Shown here piece by piece: positions 20,314-29,123 of a stretch of 64,000 nucleotides of DNA. Under the pieces are notes generated by a model. The model searched no databases and was not told the origin of the DNA. It worked only from the letters and a program-made list of their open reading frames with translations. Position 1 is the first letter of the stretch; each line of letters opens with the position of its first letter. The DNA is taken from the NCBI RefSeq assembly GCF_000355765.4, contig NZ_CP021106.3:2265137-2329136 (forward strand), given 5' to 3'. The translations under genes were made by a program, and so were the position numbers. This DNA is from Nitrosospira lacus (GTDB lineage Bacteria > Pseudomonadota > Gammaproteobacteria > Burkholderiales > Nitrosomonadaceae).

Positions 20314-21686
20314 AGAGCCTCCTCTGAAGCGGGAAGGCTCATCGGCGACTTTCCGATCAGTAAATCGATTTCCGCTAGCGCCTTGTTGTAGCCCGCCATG
20401 GACGTCACCTGACTGATTTCATAGTTGAATACGGTCATCTGGCTATCAAGCAAGGTCAGAAAATCGACCCGATTGACGCGATATGCGGCCAATGCTGCTT
20501 CAACCGTAAGCCGGGCCTGCGGCAGAATAGTGGTCTGATAGAGCCGTGCCGATTTCAGGCTTTGCTCGGCCATCGCCGCCTGCTGGCGCAGACTGGCGGC
20601 CACTTCATTGCGCTGCGCCTGGTACAGGCTCTGGGCCTGATCACGTATCGCCAGGGATTCCGCAACACGGGGAGCGAGCTTGTTCTCGCGCCATACAGGC
20701 AGGTTGATCGCCATGGTCAGGCTGACCATGTCGGCACGCCGCGTACCATCCAGCATATTGTCGCGCTGGCCATACGACAGGCGCACGTCAAGGTCGGGGT
20801 AGTAATTCTTGCGGGCCAGATCCAGCGCTTTTTCATTGCGTGCCACGATGCTTTGCAGCGCCAGCAATTGCGGACGGCGTGCCAGCGCTGTTTCGCGCAA
20901 TGATTCGAGATCCACATGCTCTTCCCGCAGTTGCGGCGGTTCCGGTACGGGCGCCGCAACGGTTGCGTCGCGGCCAAGCGCGCGGATGAGTTCAGCTTCG
21001 ATCGCCGGCCGTTCGCGTGCGAGCCTGAGCAGCTCGTCCACCATCCTGGATACCTGTGTCTGGGCCTTCAAAACATCAGCCTGGCTGCCCCGCCCCACCG
21101 CGTAGTGGTCCTCCGCGATGTGCAGGAACTCCTCCAGGATCAGTTTGTTCTTTTCCGCCAGACGGGTCATTTCGAGCGTAAGTCCCAGATCGAAGTAAGC
21201 GGTCTTGATGTCGCGCACCACGCGATTCACCGTTTCCTGATAGCCAAAACTGACGCTCTGCGCATCGCGAGCCGCAACATCCTTGCGCAAGCCACGTTTG
21301 CCAGGGAATGGCAGGCGCTGGGACAGACCGATCATTTTCATGGTCATGTCTTCGCGGTTGAAAGTCGAAGATGCCAGCGGCGCGTTGATCACCCCCGCTT
21401 CGAGGACCGGATCATCGAGCGCTTCCGCGGGCGCTATGCGCTGGCTGGCGGCATCGCGTTGCCGTAGCGCGGCCTGAATTTCCGGGTTATTCTCTAGGGC
21501 TTCCGAAATAAGGGAAGCAAGTAGAGGAGAATTATCGGCATTTCCCATTGCAGAGGCCTTCGGGAGAGCAGCCGCGAAAGTCCGCATACCTGCTTCCGCA
21601 CGGGCGTTACCTGGAACTTCAGCTTGCACATTTACTGAAACCATCGCCCCGGCAAGCACTAGGGCAACGGTTTTGCTGCGGATCAA
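20310..21686 (-). CDS. cusC: CusC/TolC-type outer-membrane efflux channel
   Basis: This 458-residue trimeric channel protein carries two OEP repeats; SPLLASLISEALENNPEIQAA opens the first helix and RLPFPGKRGLRKD precedes the beta-barrel strand, as in CusC/CzcC relatives. A TTG start at 21686 is preferred: it overlaps the upstream TGA as TTGA, follows GGGAG, and yields a proper signal peptide (LIRSKTVALVLAGAMVSVNVQA). A longer reading to 21842 would run through the CusF-like gene. The 3' end overlaps cusB. Confidence 0.85.
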   Translation of the reverse strand: MIRSKTVALVLAGAMVSVNVQAEVPGNARAEAGMRTFAAALPKASAMGNADNSPLLASLISEALENNPEIQAALRQRDAASQRIAPAEALDDPVLEAGVINAPLASSTFNREDMTMKMIGLSQRLPFPGKRGLRKDVAARDAQSVSFGYQETVNRVVRDIKTAYFDLGLTLEMTRLAEKNKLILEEFLHIAEDHYAVGRGSQADVLKAQTQVSRMVDELLRLARERPAIEAELIRALGRDATVAAPVPEPPQLREEHVDLESLRETALARRPQLLALQSIVARNEKALDLARKNYYPDLDVRLSYGQRDNMLDGTRRADMVSLTMAINLPVWRENKLAPRVAESLAIRDQAQSLYQAQRNEVAASLRQQAAMAEQSLKSARLYQTTILPQARLTVEAALAAYRVNRVDFLTLLDSQMTVFNYEISQVTSMAGYNKALAEIDLLIGKSPMSLPASEEAL

Positions 21687-22168
21687 TGCGAATCTCCCTT
21701 TACAGGAGCCTGCTTCCGGAATTTCACGATGACGTAATCTGAACCTGATTTTTCCAGGAAGAATTCCACTGCATCGCCTTCCTTCACATGATTGGCCAAC
21801 CCGCGCTCCTTGAGGCGAAAAGGCATGGTCATTCTCGGCCAATCCAGTGCGGGAATAGGATCGTGATCTATCTTTACCGTGGCTTTGGCCTGATCCACAT
21901 GCAGCACGATTCCCTTCGCAGGAATGGGATCCGCAGATGTCGCGCTTCCGGATACACCTGCAACGACTGTGCGCTCGTCTTTTTCCAGCATGGGTTTTTG
22001 CTTCGGGGAAAATCGCTCATCGGGAACTGCCACCTCGGACTGAATCGAGAAAGCAGCCGGCGCCGGATCGGCCGATGCCGGCTGAATGATCTGGCCCGCG
22101 AGTATCGGAGCAGGTATGGATGCGAGTACCAGCCCCCAGTGCAACATGACAGAGAACGGAATATTCAT
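21683..22168 (-). CDS. CusF-like periplasmic copper chaperone
   Basis: This 161-residue exported protein has an N-terminal signal (to about residue 24), a variable linker and a C-terminal CusF fold from about 84. The Cu(I) ligands are visible as His102, Trp110, Met113 and Met115 in HDPIPALDWPRMTM. It would hand copper to CusB. GGGAGG before the ATG supports the start. The operon thus encodes two CusF modules, this one and the C-terminus of CusB. Confidence 0.85.
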   Translation of the reverse strand: MNIPFSVMLHWGLVLASIPAPILAGQIIQPASADPAPAAFSIQSEVAVPDERFSPKQKPMLEKDERTVVAGVSGSATSADPIPAKGIVLHVDQAKATVKIDHDPIPALDWPRMTMPFRLKERGLANHVKEGDAVEFFLEKSGSDYVIVKFRKQAPVKGDSH

Positions 22169-22350
22169 TCTGACCTCCCAAAAAATTTGTAACCGCCGCG
22201 ATACCGCTTCAGCAATGGCCGGATAGCGGTTACCGCTTACGCACCTGTCAAACCTTGCACCGCAAAGGGCGCTGCGCTCGGATGCAGGTTTAATAAAAGT
22301 TAAAAACGATTGTTTGCCCTTGTTACAGGCGGATTTCTTCTGTCGAAGAA

Positions 22351-22722
22351 TTAAGCGAGAGGGGGATGTTGCGGCTGCTGAAGAATGGCTGAAGTAAAGC
22401 GGGAATCAAAAGCGATGGCGTAAGAGGAGCCACCGCTGAAAATCAGGGAGGCATACGTTGTGGGAAGCAGCGTGCTGAAACTTGCATAGCAAGGGAGGCT
22501 CTCACATGGCAGGCTGGATGTCATGTCACCGGATGCTCTGTCTTTCGAAAACTTTTCATCGCCGTCATCGTGAAGATCGCAAGGGGCGGTAACGGCTGGG
22601 ATATCAAGACTGGCGCCCATTTGTTTCGCCTGCACGCACAACGGCATGATGGCAGCGATCGCGCCTTGCAGCGGGAGCCACAGCATGATTAAAACCAGTA
22701 GAAGTTTTCGTCCGGACACCAT
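22351..22722 (-). CDS. small exported protein heading the cus operon
   Basis: This 123-residue protein starts with a clear signal peptide (MVSGRKLLLVLIMLWLPLQGAIA) and has a Cys-containing, otherwise plain body ending QQPQHPPLA. Its position as first gene of a metal-efflux operon, its size and its Pro-rich tail recall the CzcI/DUF2946-like small proteins, but I cannot show homology. ATG 22722 is chosen because it opens the signal peptide; an upstream ATG at 22761 would add 13 residues. About 180 bases with no gene separate it from the CusF-like gene. Confidence 0.6.
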   Translation of the reverse strand: MVSGRKLLLVLIMLWLPLQGAIAAIMPLCVQAKQMGASLDIPAVTAPCDLHDDGDEKFSKDRASGDMTSSLPCESLPCYASFSTLLPTTYASLIFSGGSSYAIAFDSRFTSAILQQPQHPPLA

Positions 22723-23061
22723 GATTGGCTCAGTATAGGTGACTTTTCCTGTAGAGGGCAAGCTGCCTGTAAGAGAGATCTGTTTCGATTTAGTTCCGGC
22801 GCCGCCGCCAGCACCTGTTCAAATGGTAGATCACTCCACTCGGGATGGGTAAGGCACAGCGTAATCCATCAAAAATCCCGGCCGACATGGCATATCAAAC
22901 CCTGACCGGATATCGACGCGATCGCAGATTGACAAAGTGTAAAAACAACTCAATGATAGGTCACGCGTTGCTTCAGCGAGTCGCCGAGCTCAGCCATAAG
23001 GGGGAAAAAGCAGCGGGAAGTAAACAGGATCAGTGAAAAACAGGGCAAACAGGAGGCCAAC
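22723..23061. other. intergenic region between the cus operon and the DUF190 gene
   Basis: This 339-base divergent intergenic region should hold the promoters of both neighbours. I see no confident CueR- or CusR-type dyad. A 63-codon open frame at 22845-23036 has no ribosome site and no recognisable content. Confidence 0.5.
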
Positions 23062-23379
23062 ATGCAAGGCATATTTCTCAAATTCTTTGTGAGTGAATAC
23101 CGGGAGCACAACGGCATACTATTGTACGAATGGCTACTGGAGCGTGCGAAAAAAAGCGGCTTTCACGGCGGCACGGCCATACGCGCGATAGCCGGGTTCG
23201 GGCGGCACGGCATACTGCACGAGGAAACGTTTCTTGAGTTGGCGGCGGATCTTCCTGTGGAAGTGAGTTTTGTCCTGAACGAAGAGGAAGCCAGACGCTT
23301 TCTGGAGTTATTGGAGGCGGAAAATGTGGATCTGTTTTACGTTAAATTCCCTGTCGAGTACGGATTCCTGCCGGAGTGA
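23062..23379 (+). CDS. DUF190 (PII-like) family protein
   Basis: This 105-residue cytosolic protein matches DUF190: it has LKFFVSEYREHNGILLYEWLLERAK cut by family-typical GGTAIRAIAGFG and a closing acidic helix. Members adopt a PII-like fold and are often found next to fluoride exporter genes, but no crcB is visible here. AGGAGG upstream of the ATG is a strong ribosome site. Confidence 0.82.
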   Translation: MQGIFLKFFVSEYREHNGILLYEWLLERAKKSGFHGGTAIRAIAGFGRHGILHEETFLELAADLPVEVSFVLNEEEARRFLELLEAENVDLFYVKFPVEYGFLPE

Positions 23380-23441
23380 CCAGCACTCTCCTCGTTTCGC
23401 ACCCATACCGTGATACTCGAACGCCGGGTGAGCGACCATTA

Positions 23442-23490
23442 AAACACAAGGTGCAATAAGCAAAATACATTGCGTCGCGTGAGAATTTCC
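23442..23490 (+). repeat. dispersed intergenic repeat, copy 1
   Basis: This copy contains AAGGTGCAATAAGC, CATTGCG and TGAGAATTTC in the same order and spacing as the copy at 23624-23675. The GGTGC...GCATTGC arrangement resembles short partly palindromic intergenic repeats seen in betaproteobacteria. Confidence 0.45.
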
Positions 23491-23623
23491 TCACTCTATT
23501 ACTGTGCCTTGCATCCAGCCAGCATCCATTTTTCACCCCCCTTCACGCAACCAGGATAATAGTCTGCCGATTGCCAGAAAATGGCCTCACGCGGCACACC
23601 GCCCCGTGGAAACCGGTAACCCG

Positions 23624-23675
23624 AAAAAACGCAGGGTGCGACAAGCGTGGCGCATTGCGCTGCATGAGAATTTCA
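23624..23675 (+). repeat. dispersed intergenic repeat, copy 2
   Basis: This copy contains GCAGGGTGCGACAAGC, GCGCATTGCGC and TGAGAATTTC, parallel to the copy at 23442-23490 about 180 bases upstream. Its core is more GC-rich and better able to pair with itself. Confidence 0.45.
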
Positions 23676-23930
23676 ACCTGTAAGATCTTACAGCTATCCC
23701 GAAACTTCGTTTAATTATCTAATGTCACGGCCAAGTCACATACGAACTGTTTAATTGCAAGCACGAAGTACGGCGCCGGGCGGCATCGCTGGCGCCGCCT
23801 GCCTTATGCCTCACAAATCACACTTTAGGGGTATTAGTGATATCCGGTGGTGTTCCGAAGAAATCACCGCCTCCAGTTGACGGGACAGGCGCGCTCGATA
23901 CGCAACAACAACCATCACAAGGCTCTTCCC

Positions 23931-25643
23931 ATGCAAAATAACAAATCGCGGTCTTTATCCATGTCTCGCCGTGAATTCCTGAAAACAACGGCCGCCGCTG
24001 CTACCACCATGGGTGCGGCCGCCCTTCCGTTTAGCAAACTCTATGCCCAAGGGCCCGCAAAGTACCGGCGCATGAACATTTCAAGCCCGGAAGCAAGACG
24101 TACCATCGAGAGCTACAAAAAGGCAATCCGTGCGATGCTCGCCCTGCCTCCGAGCGATCCGCGCAACTGGTATCGCATTGCCCTGACCCATACGATGGAC
24201 TGTCCCCACGGCAATTGGTGGTTCCTGGTATGGCATCGCGGCTACATAGGCTGGTTCGAGCAGATTTGCCGGGAACTGAGCGGCGATCCGGCCTTTGCAC
24301 TCCCTTATTGGGATTGGACCGAGAATACAGATCCGCGAAAGCCATTCCGGCCAAGCGTCCCTGCCGTCATGTTCGAAGATGTGCTTACGCCTACCGATTC
24401 CGTCTACATTCCCCACTTCAGGGAATTCCAGGCCCGCTACCGGGATGTCATGGCGAAGGCGGATTATTGGAAGCGTATCTACAAACCCGATGGCGAATTT
24501 GACGATGCAACCCAATACGGCCAACTCCTCGCTCGCGGCATCCGTACGCCCGATGACCTCTGGTTTGACATCATCGATGACCCCAGGGGAACGTTCTTTT
24601 TTGATCAGGCCCATGCGCGCGGCCTGACAAAAGCGAAACCTGGGTTCGATGGCAAAACGGCAAAGGCTGTTTCCTTGCAAACACTGCTGGATGCGCTCGC
24701 ACCACGTGATTTTCTCACTTTCGCCAGCCCCAAAACAATGGGACACAGCGGGTTGACCGGCTTCGGCGTTCTCGAAGGACAACCGCATAACAGGGTGCAC
24801 AATTGTGTGGGGGGCATCTTTACCGAGGCAGGCGGGAATACCACTGACAGCGGCGGCTTCATGCAAGCCAACCTGTCGCCCGTCGATCCCCTCTTTTTCC
24901 TGCATCACTCGAATATAGACAGGCTGTGGGACGTATGGACCCGCAAGCAACAGGCACGTGGATATCCTGTTCTGCCGGAAGGATCGGATTATGACGCGTG
25001 GTCCGCGGAGCCGTTCCTGTTCTTTGCCGACTCGAAAGGACGGCCGGTGATCAAAACGACCGCCGGCGATTACGCCACGATCGGCGATTTCAATTACGAT
25101 TATCAGCCAGGATCGGGTGAGCAAGTGGTGCCGCCGGTTCTCACTGCCGGAGCGCTCAAGGCGAGGGCGGTTACCCGGATCGAGCGTTTCAGCGCGCAAA
25201 TTACCCGCCCGACGGCAAATGCCACCGGGACAGCGAGCGGCGCGGTGATGATTCCGCCCGCGCTGCTCCAGGGGCGAATGGAACCAGAGGCGCCAAGGCT
25301 TTTTGCACAGGTTACGATTGCCCTGCCTCCGCTGGCGCACGGCCACGACTTCGCCGTTCTGGTCAACGCCCCGGCCGGCGCGACCGGGGCCGATCCATCA
25401 AGCCCGCACTATGCGGGCACGCTCTCGATGTTCGGTCATCACCTCGTGCATGCCCCCGTCACCTTTACCGTACCATTATCGGGTACGATTGCCGCGCTGC
25501 ATGAGGGTAAGCTCCTGCAAGCGAATGCGCCGCTGGATATCCGGATCGTGCCGGAGCAGATGGCCCTGCCTCGGGTACTGGCCGCAAAGCCCGGCATGAA
25601 AGCAAAGGCCGAAGTCCTTTCCATCGTAGTGGAAGCGCATTGA
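23931..25643 (+). CDS. Tat-exported tyrosinase (type-3 copper polyphenol oxidase)
   Basis: This binuclear copper enzyme oxidises phenols to quinones outside the cytoplasm. The 570-residue protein has a Tat signal (SRREFLK at 12-18, then an Ala-rich stretch and a cleavage site near YAQG). The CuA site shows His87, His93 and His102 in THTMDCPHGNWWFLVWHR, and the CuB site His286, His290 (QPHNRVH) and His325 (FFLHHSN). A C-terminal beta domain ends near KAEVLSIVVEAH. ATG 23931 follows AAGG; an ATG at 23961 is possible and a longer frame to 23847 is unlikely. It is coupled to the small downstream gene by overlap. Copper export genes lie just upstream. Confidence 0.9.
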   Translation: MQNNKSRSLSMSRREFLKTTAAAATTMGAAALPFSKLYAQGPAKYRRMNISSPEARRTIESYKKAIRAMLALPPSDPRNWYRIALTHTMDCPHGNWWFLVWHRGYIGWFEQICRELSGDPAFALPYWDWTENTDPRKPFRPSVPAVMFEDVLTPTDSVYIPHFREFQARYRDVMAKADYWKRIYKPDGEFDDATQYGQLLARGIRTPDDLWFDIIDDPRGTFFFDQAHARGLTKAKPGFDGKTAKAVSLQTLLDALAPRDFLTFASPKTMGHSGLTGFGVLEGQPHNRVHNCVGGIFTEAGGNTTDSGGFMQANLSPVDPLFFLHHSNIDRLWDVWTRKQQARGYPVLPEGSDYDAWSAEPFLFFADSKGRPVIKTTAGDYATIGDFNYDYQPGSGEQVVPPVLTAGALKARAVTRIERFSAQITRPTANATGTASGAVMIPPALLQGRMEPEAPRLFAQVTIALPPLAHGHDFAVLVNAPAGATGADPSSPHYAGTLSMFGHHLVHAPVTFTVPLSGTIAALHEGKLLQANAPLDIRIVPEQMALPRVLAAKPGMKAKAEVLSIVVEAH

Positions 25644-25654
25644 CCGGGAAAACC

Positions 25655-26074
25655 ATGTACGGACGGCGGCCTAGCCTTGCATCAATCATTATGGTATTGG
25701 CATTTTCGGCCGCATGTGTAAGCTGCACGAAGGCTGAAGGTGATTCCCAGCAGGGTGTGATCGAGCTAGCGATTACCCGTCCCGCGACCCCGCAGGAGGC
25801 GGTATGGGTACAGGTCCGTGCGGGCAACCTTCCGCGCGGGACGGAGATCCGTGTCAGCACACGCAAAGGAATACTGCTCGGTACCGTCTCGCCTTTCGGC
25901 GGACCGCCGGGGCAAGAGGCCATCACGCACACAATTCCCCTTCCCCAAAGCGTCATCGTAAATAACCGCGTGCAATTGCGTCTTACGGTCGATGCACCGG
26001 GCAAGCCCGCACGTTCGCCCCAACCGGGCGAGGTGGAAAGCATCAATCTGGTTTATGTGCCGATCAGCTTCTAG
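25655..26074 (+). CDS. small exported protein coupled to the tyrosinase gene
   Basis: This protein of 139 residues has an N-terminal hydrophobic segment ending in AACVSC, so it is secreted or lipid-anchored, and a beta-rich body (VWVQVRAGNLPRGTEIRVST, INLVYVPISF). I do not recognise the family. A TTG at 25640 overlapping the tyrosinase TGA (TTGA) is an alternative start and would also couple translation. Its position suggests a partner in tyrosinase maturation, copper loading or electron transfer, which is inference. Confidence 0.65.
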   Translation: MYGRRPSLASIIMVLAFSAACVSCTKAEGDSQQGVIELAITRPATPQEAVWVQVRAGNLPRGTEIRVSTRKGILLGTVSPFGGPPGQEAITHTIPLPQSVIVNNRVQLRLTVDAPGKPARSPQPGEVESINLVYVPISF

Positions 26075-26506
26075 CAGACTGCCAGGAAACAAGCGCCACC
26101 CGGGTTTGTGATGATTTTTCTGAACCTGCTATTGATCCAACAGGAGGATTCGTGTCTTTAACCTGAATTCGGTAGTTGGACGAGGTGAAGTATGCTTTTT
26201 GTGGGCGCAGGGCAAGGCGTGACGACGCGGAATGGCCGTTTCATTCCAAGAAAGCTGTAACGCAGCCATGTTCCGCAAAAACTGTGCAATTCACCCTGAA
26301 GCGGCCTCACCCAGAAGATGAGAGTCAAATAATATGAAATATTTTTATTAATCATTATCACTGACCTATTAAATGAGCAATCAACTTGAAGAGGGTTGAG
26401 ATAAATACTACAGGGTTAATGAGATAAACGGGAAGAACAAAAACTATACGGGAAGAAATGGGAAAGGAAAATAAAAAAGCTTTGCAGCGAATGAAAATAA
26501 AAACAG
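26075..26506. other. host-prophage junction region
   Basis: This 432-base stretch lacks a supported gene. The host part runs to about 26390. From there short repeats begin (TGAGATAAA at 26397-26405 and 26420-26428; CGGGAAGAA twice between 26429 and 26457), resembling the clustered transposase-binding sites at a Mu-type end. A 67-codon minus-strand frame (26158-26361) looks non-coding. Confidence 0.4.
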
Positions 26507-26893
26507 CTACCGGTCGGCAGGAGGGAAATTGAATAAATTAGGTTGGCGTAGCGCCACCTCTTCCAAGCGAACCTTTTCGATTATACGGTAGATCCACTGA
26601 ATGGACACATCATGCTTTTTGGCCAGCGCACTATGGTTGCTACCGTTAAATTCTGCGTAGATTTCACGGTCTCGTTTTGATAGATTTCTAATCATACCCT
26701 TAGGGAAATAAATCAGCTGACCGCCCCAGATGTGAGCCATTAGATCCGCGACAGCCTGCCCCACTTCGATTGCTTTCTCATCACTTACGCCGCACAAAGT
26801 CCTGGTGGTTTCGGCCACGTGAATCACAAGGTCAGACAAAAGTTCAGCGTTCTTGCTGGCTGGATCAACAGTCATAGCTTGTTTTCGTGACAT
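26507..26893 (-). CDS. Mor-family transcription activator
   Basis: Mor switches Mu-type phages to middle transcription. This 128-residue protein has the dimerisation half and a C-terminal helix-turn-helix (GGQLIYFPKG, then REIYAEFNGSNHSALAKKH and SIQWIYRIIEKV) diagnostic for the family. ATG 26893 overlaps the previous TGA as TGATG with GGAG eight bases before it; a TTG one codon upstream is less likely. It is the last gene of the leftward early block, at the prophage edge. Confidence 0.85.
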   Translation of the reverse strand: MSRKQAMTVDPASKNAELLSDLVIHVAETTRTLCGVSDEKAIEVGQAVADLMAHIWGGQLIYFPKGMIRNLSKRDREIYAEFNGSNHSALAKKHDVSIQWIYRIIEKVRLEEVALRQPNLFNFPPADR

Positions 26894-27339
26894 CAAACGC
26901 TCTCCTGCTGAATTCTATCGAGCCATTTCTTAAGCGTCTCGATAACATGAGCAGCTTCTTTAACGTTGAGCCACTGCAGCGCTTCCCTGCGGGTAACTCT
27001 CTTTACATAAGCCGCCAGTGCCCGTTCTGACGGGTCTCGTACGATACCTTTTTCATGTAATGACAACCAAAGCGCACGGATCATTTTTGATTGAGGATCG
27101 TCAGCAAGCGGGCGGGATTGCTTCGCCTTACGTGACGGCCTATTGGTCCATCCATGAGACTTGAAATGATCCAGCACATTTTTTCTACCAGCCCAGTCCA
27201 GATCCGAAGCCGATTTCACCCGCGCCACCGTCCACAGCATGCTGCGGTACGTTTCATCATCCAGGCCGAGCTGCTGCTTAGCTATATGGATCTGCGCAAG
27301 CTCACGTTTACGGATATCGTCGGCGCGGGCGGGTTTCAT
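26893..27339 (-). CDS. GemA-like regulatory protein (Mu gp16 family)
   Basis: This 148-residue protein has the GemA/DUF1018 pattern: ELAQIHIAKQQLGLDDETYR at the start, a central SASDLDWAGRKNVLDHF and MIRALWLSLHEKG. Mu GemA modulates host gene expression and supercoiling during lytic growth. Its stop overlaps the start of mor. No strong ribosome site is seen upstream. Confidence 0.82.
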   Translation of the reverse strand: MKPARADDIRKRELAQIHIAKQQLGLDDETYRSMLWTVARVKSASDLDWAGRKNVLDHFKSHGWTNRPSRKAKQSRPLADDPQSKMIRALWLSLHEKGIVRDPSERALAAYVKRVTRREALQWLNVKEAAHVIETLKKWLDRIQQESV

Positions 27340-27355
27340 ATGATGAGGAATAAAG

Positions 27356-27763
27356 TCAGCCGAGAACGTTGTAACCGCGACCGCGCAGACAATTGATGAT
27401 CATCTGTTTCTGATTTTCGGCTACGTTTGTTACGCCTCCCACACCACCTGCCAGTGCGCCAAACCCGGCATAACCAGCGCTGTGCCCACCTCCCGCCACC
27501 AGATTGAGAGCGGTTCCTACGAGCGCGCCCCCAATCGCACCGCTCGCGGCGCTGGAGCCCTGGTCACCTGCATTTCTCGCATATTCCTGACACTCAGCCA
27601 GATCCTTCCCGTGATTAGGCCCGGCATTGTCGACCACTGGTGAATAGTCTGGGCCACTGGTTGGCCGTGGCGGCGGGACATAATAATTTGGTCCGGTTAA
27701 ATTCAAGCCACTACAGCCGGTCAAGATTACTGATGCAGCTATCAAAACAGCGATCAATTTCAT
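27356..27763 (-). CDS. prophage glycine-zipper lipoprotein
   Basis: This 135-residue protein has a lipoprotein signal with lipobox LTGC (Cys17), a Pro-rich spacer and a Gly/Ala zipper segment (about residues 76-112) able to insert in membrane, followed by NQKQMIINCLRGRGY. Two further Cys residues lie near 58 and 126. AAGGA precedes the ATG. It is an envelope gene inside the early block, so a lysogenic-conversion or superinfection-exclusion role is possible but unproven. Confidence 0.75.
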   Translation of the reverse strand: MKLIAVLIAASVILTGCSGLNLTGPNYYVPPPRPTSGPDYSPVVDNAGPNHGKDLAECQEYARNAGDQGSSAASGAIGGALVGTALNLVAGGGHSAGYAGFGALAGGVGGVTNVAENQKQMIINCLRGRGYNVLG

Positions 27764-27830
27764 GATTATTCCTTAGTATTATTGTTGAAAATGTATGCCA
27801 GTCTTCGACAACGATAACGGCTAACAGTGC

Positions 27831-28052
27831 TTATTCTGAACCTGTTCCGCGAAAGGCATTTTTCCAGGTAAAAAATGGAGCCTCGCAGTAAGCCAAAGCG
27901 CGATTTTCGTCATCAGCGATGCGAAATTTGCACTTGCCGCCAGCCAGGAAAGCAAGCCGACCCGCACTCGCGCGCACTTCCGGCTCATGCTTTTCAGGAA
28001 AAGAATGCAGCACGTCGCGCCAACTGCCCTTGAGATTGACTTGTAGCTTCAT
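27831..28052 (-). CDS. small prophage protein of unknown function
   Basis: This 73-residue basic protein starts [15 protein letters not shown] and contains [19 protein letters not shown]. It has no motif I recognise. Its ATG overlaps the HD gene stop as ATGA, which fixes the start against a longer in-frame reading to 28160. Confidence 0.65.
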   Translation of the reverse strand: MKLQVNLKGSWRDVLHSFPEKHEPEVRASAGRLAFLAGGKCKFRIADDENRALAYCEAPFFTWKNAFRGTGSE

Positions 28053-28579
28053 GCGCGCACCAGGCCATTGAAACGCTCCAGGAACATAGCTTTTGCGCCC
28101 GACGGCGAACAGGACCAAATCTTTTCGGTTAAAGGGTCGATGCCCGCAATCAGCGACCACTCATCATCATGAGCGGGCATCAGGTCACGCTGCTCTGTTG
28201 CTAACATGACTAGGTCTGCCTGTTTGACGCAAGCAGGCAATTCCAGCGGCAACCCGAAACGCTTGAATATTGCCTCCTCCACACGTTTTTCAATCGCTTT
28301 GTATTCTGGTAGCAGCTGCTTAAGTGGCCGGGTCATATCCCCTACATAAGCCTCTGCCGCGTCGTGTAGCAGCCCAGCCAGGGCATGCTGGGCAGGTACG
28401 ATCATACTGACGTACCAGGAATGCTCGGCAACCGAATAGAAGCTGCTGGTATGCCCAGTAAAGCGACAAAGATTGGACAGCGCCGTGGCAATATCCTCAA
28501 TCTCTATCTGGCTAGGCTCTGGCTCCAGATAATTGAAATAATGACCACTCCTTGTCAGGATGTCCGGGCGGATCTCCAT
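28049..28579 (-). CDS. HD-domain phosphohydrolase (YfbR-like)
   Basis: This 176-residue cytosolic protein has the HD signature: His53 in VAEHSWYV, the His72-Asp73 pair in [12 protein letters not shown], and a downstream Asp in [14 protein letters not shown]. YfbR-like enzymes remove phosphate from deoxynucleoside monophosphates, so a role in nucleotide pools during phage growth is plausible. ATG 28579 overlaps the gam stop as TGATG; a GTG one codon earlier is also possible. Confidence 0.8.
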   Translation of the reverse strand: MEIRPDILTRSGHYFNYLEPEPSQIEIEDIATALSNLCRFTGHTSSFYSVAEHSWYVSMIVPAQHALAGLLHDAAEAYVGDMTRPLKQLLPEYKAIEKRVEEAIFKRFGLPLELPACVKQADLVMLATEQRDLMPAHDDEWSLIAGIDPLTEKIWSCSPSGAKAMFLERFNGLVRA

Positions 28580-29103
28580 CACGCCACCACTTCCCGCTCG
28601 AACGGTGTAATCACGAAATCCTCGATATCAGTTACCACCTTAATACCTGCCACGCCGCGCACTTCATTCGGCGCATTGAGGATTGCATCTTTATTGATTT
28701 CCTCTTTTGTGCGCACGAACTTGCTAAAGCCCAGGCGTTTCAAGGTTTCGATCACGGTTTCGACGCCACGCACCGAAACACTGGCTGGGCGCTTGCGCCA
28801 TTGCACTTCACCGGTAATTAGATTCGCCGTTTTGACCCGGCCACCGTTTGTCAGCTCGCTCCGATGCGCCTCGCAATAGCCTTGGACACCATCCTGCAAC
28901 GTTTTGAGCTGCTCGTTGAGGGCATCCAGCCGGGGCTGGAAGTTGTGTGTGATCGCCGCGATCGAATCGTTCATTTCCGCAGATGAGCGGGCTAGCTCAC
29001 GCTGCACGTCGCCAATTTTCCGGATATCGGCAGCGGCATCATCTTTGGTTTGCGGCACATAGACCTGTGCCGGGGCTTTAAGTCTGGTGGCGGTTTTAGC
29101 CAT
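28579..29103 (-). CDS. gam: host-nuclease inhibitor protein Gam
   Basis: This 174-residue Ku-like dimer protects linear phage DNA ends from host exonucleases. The family pattern is present: an Ala-rich start, the [18 protein letters not shown] helix, [17 protein letters not shown] and the C-terminal [10 protein letters not shown] segment. AGGAG nine bases upstream supports the ATG. It lies amid the leftward early genes as in other Mu-like phages, though after B rather than next to it. Confidence 0.88.
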   Translation of the reverse strand: MAKTATRLKAPAQVYVPQTKDDAAADIRKIGDVQRELARSSAEMNDSIAAITHNFQPRLDALNEQLKTLQDGVQGYCEAHRSELTNGGRVKTANLITGEVQWRKRPASVSVRGVETVIETLKRLGFSKFVRTKEEINKDAILNAPNEVRGVAGIKVVTDIEDFVITPFEREVVA

Positions 29104-29123
29104 TTTTGTGTCTCCTCTTGTGG

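Larger units (their letters stand above)
23380..23930. other. long intergenic region upstream of the tyrosinase gene
   Basis: This 551-base stretch has no convincing gene. It contains two diverged copies of a short repeat (23442-23490 and 23624-23675) and presumably the tyrosinase promoter, which I cannot place with confidence. Confidence 0.5.

Noticed and set aside
22845-23036. 63-codon plus-strand frame upstream of the DUF190 gene
   Set aside because: It has no ribosome site and no recognisable sequence, and ends just before the strong DUF190 start.
24081-25346. 421-codon minus-strand frame within the tyrosinase gene
   Set aside because: The opposite frame has all six copper ligands; this one has no motif.
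26158-26361. 67-codon minus-strand frame near the prophage junction, considered as an insertion-sequence remnant
   Set aside because: No transposase motif and no terminal repeats are visible.
27831-28160. Longer reading of the small prophage gene from 28160
   Set aside because: It would run far into the HD gene in another frame; the ATGA overlap at 28049-28052 gives a better start.
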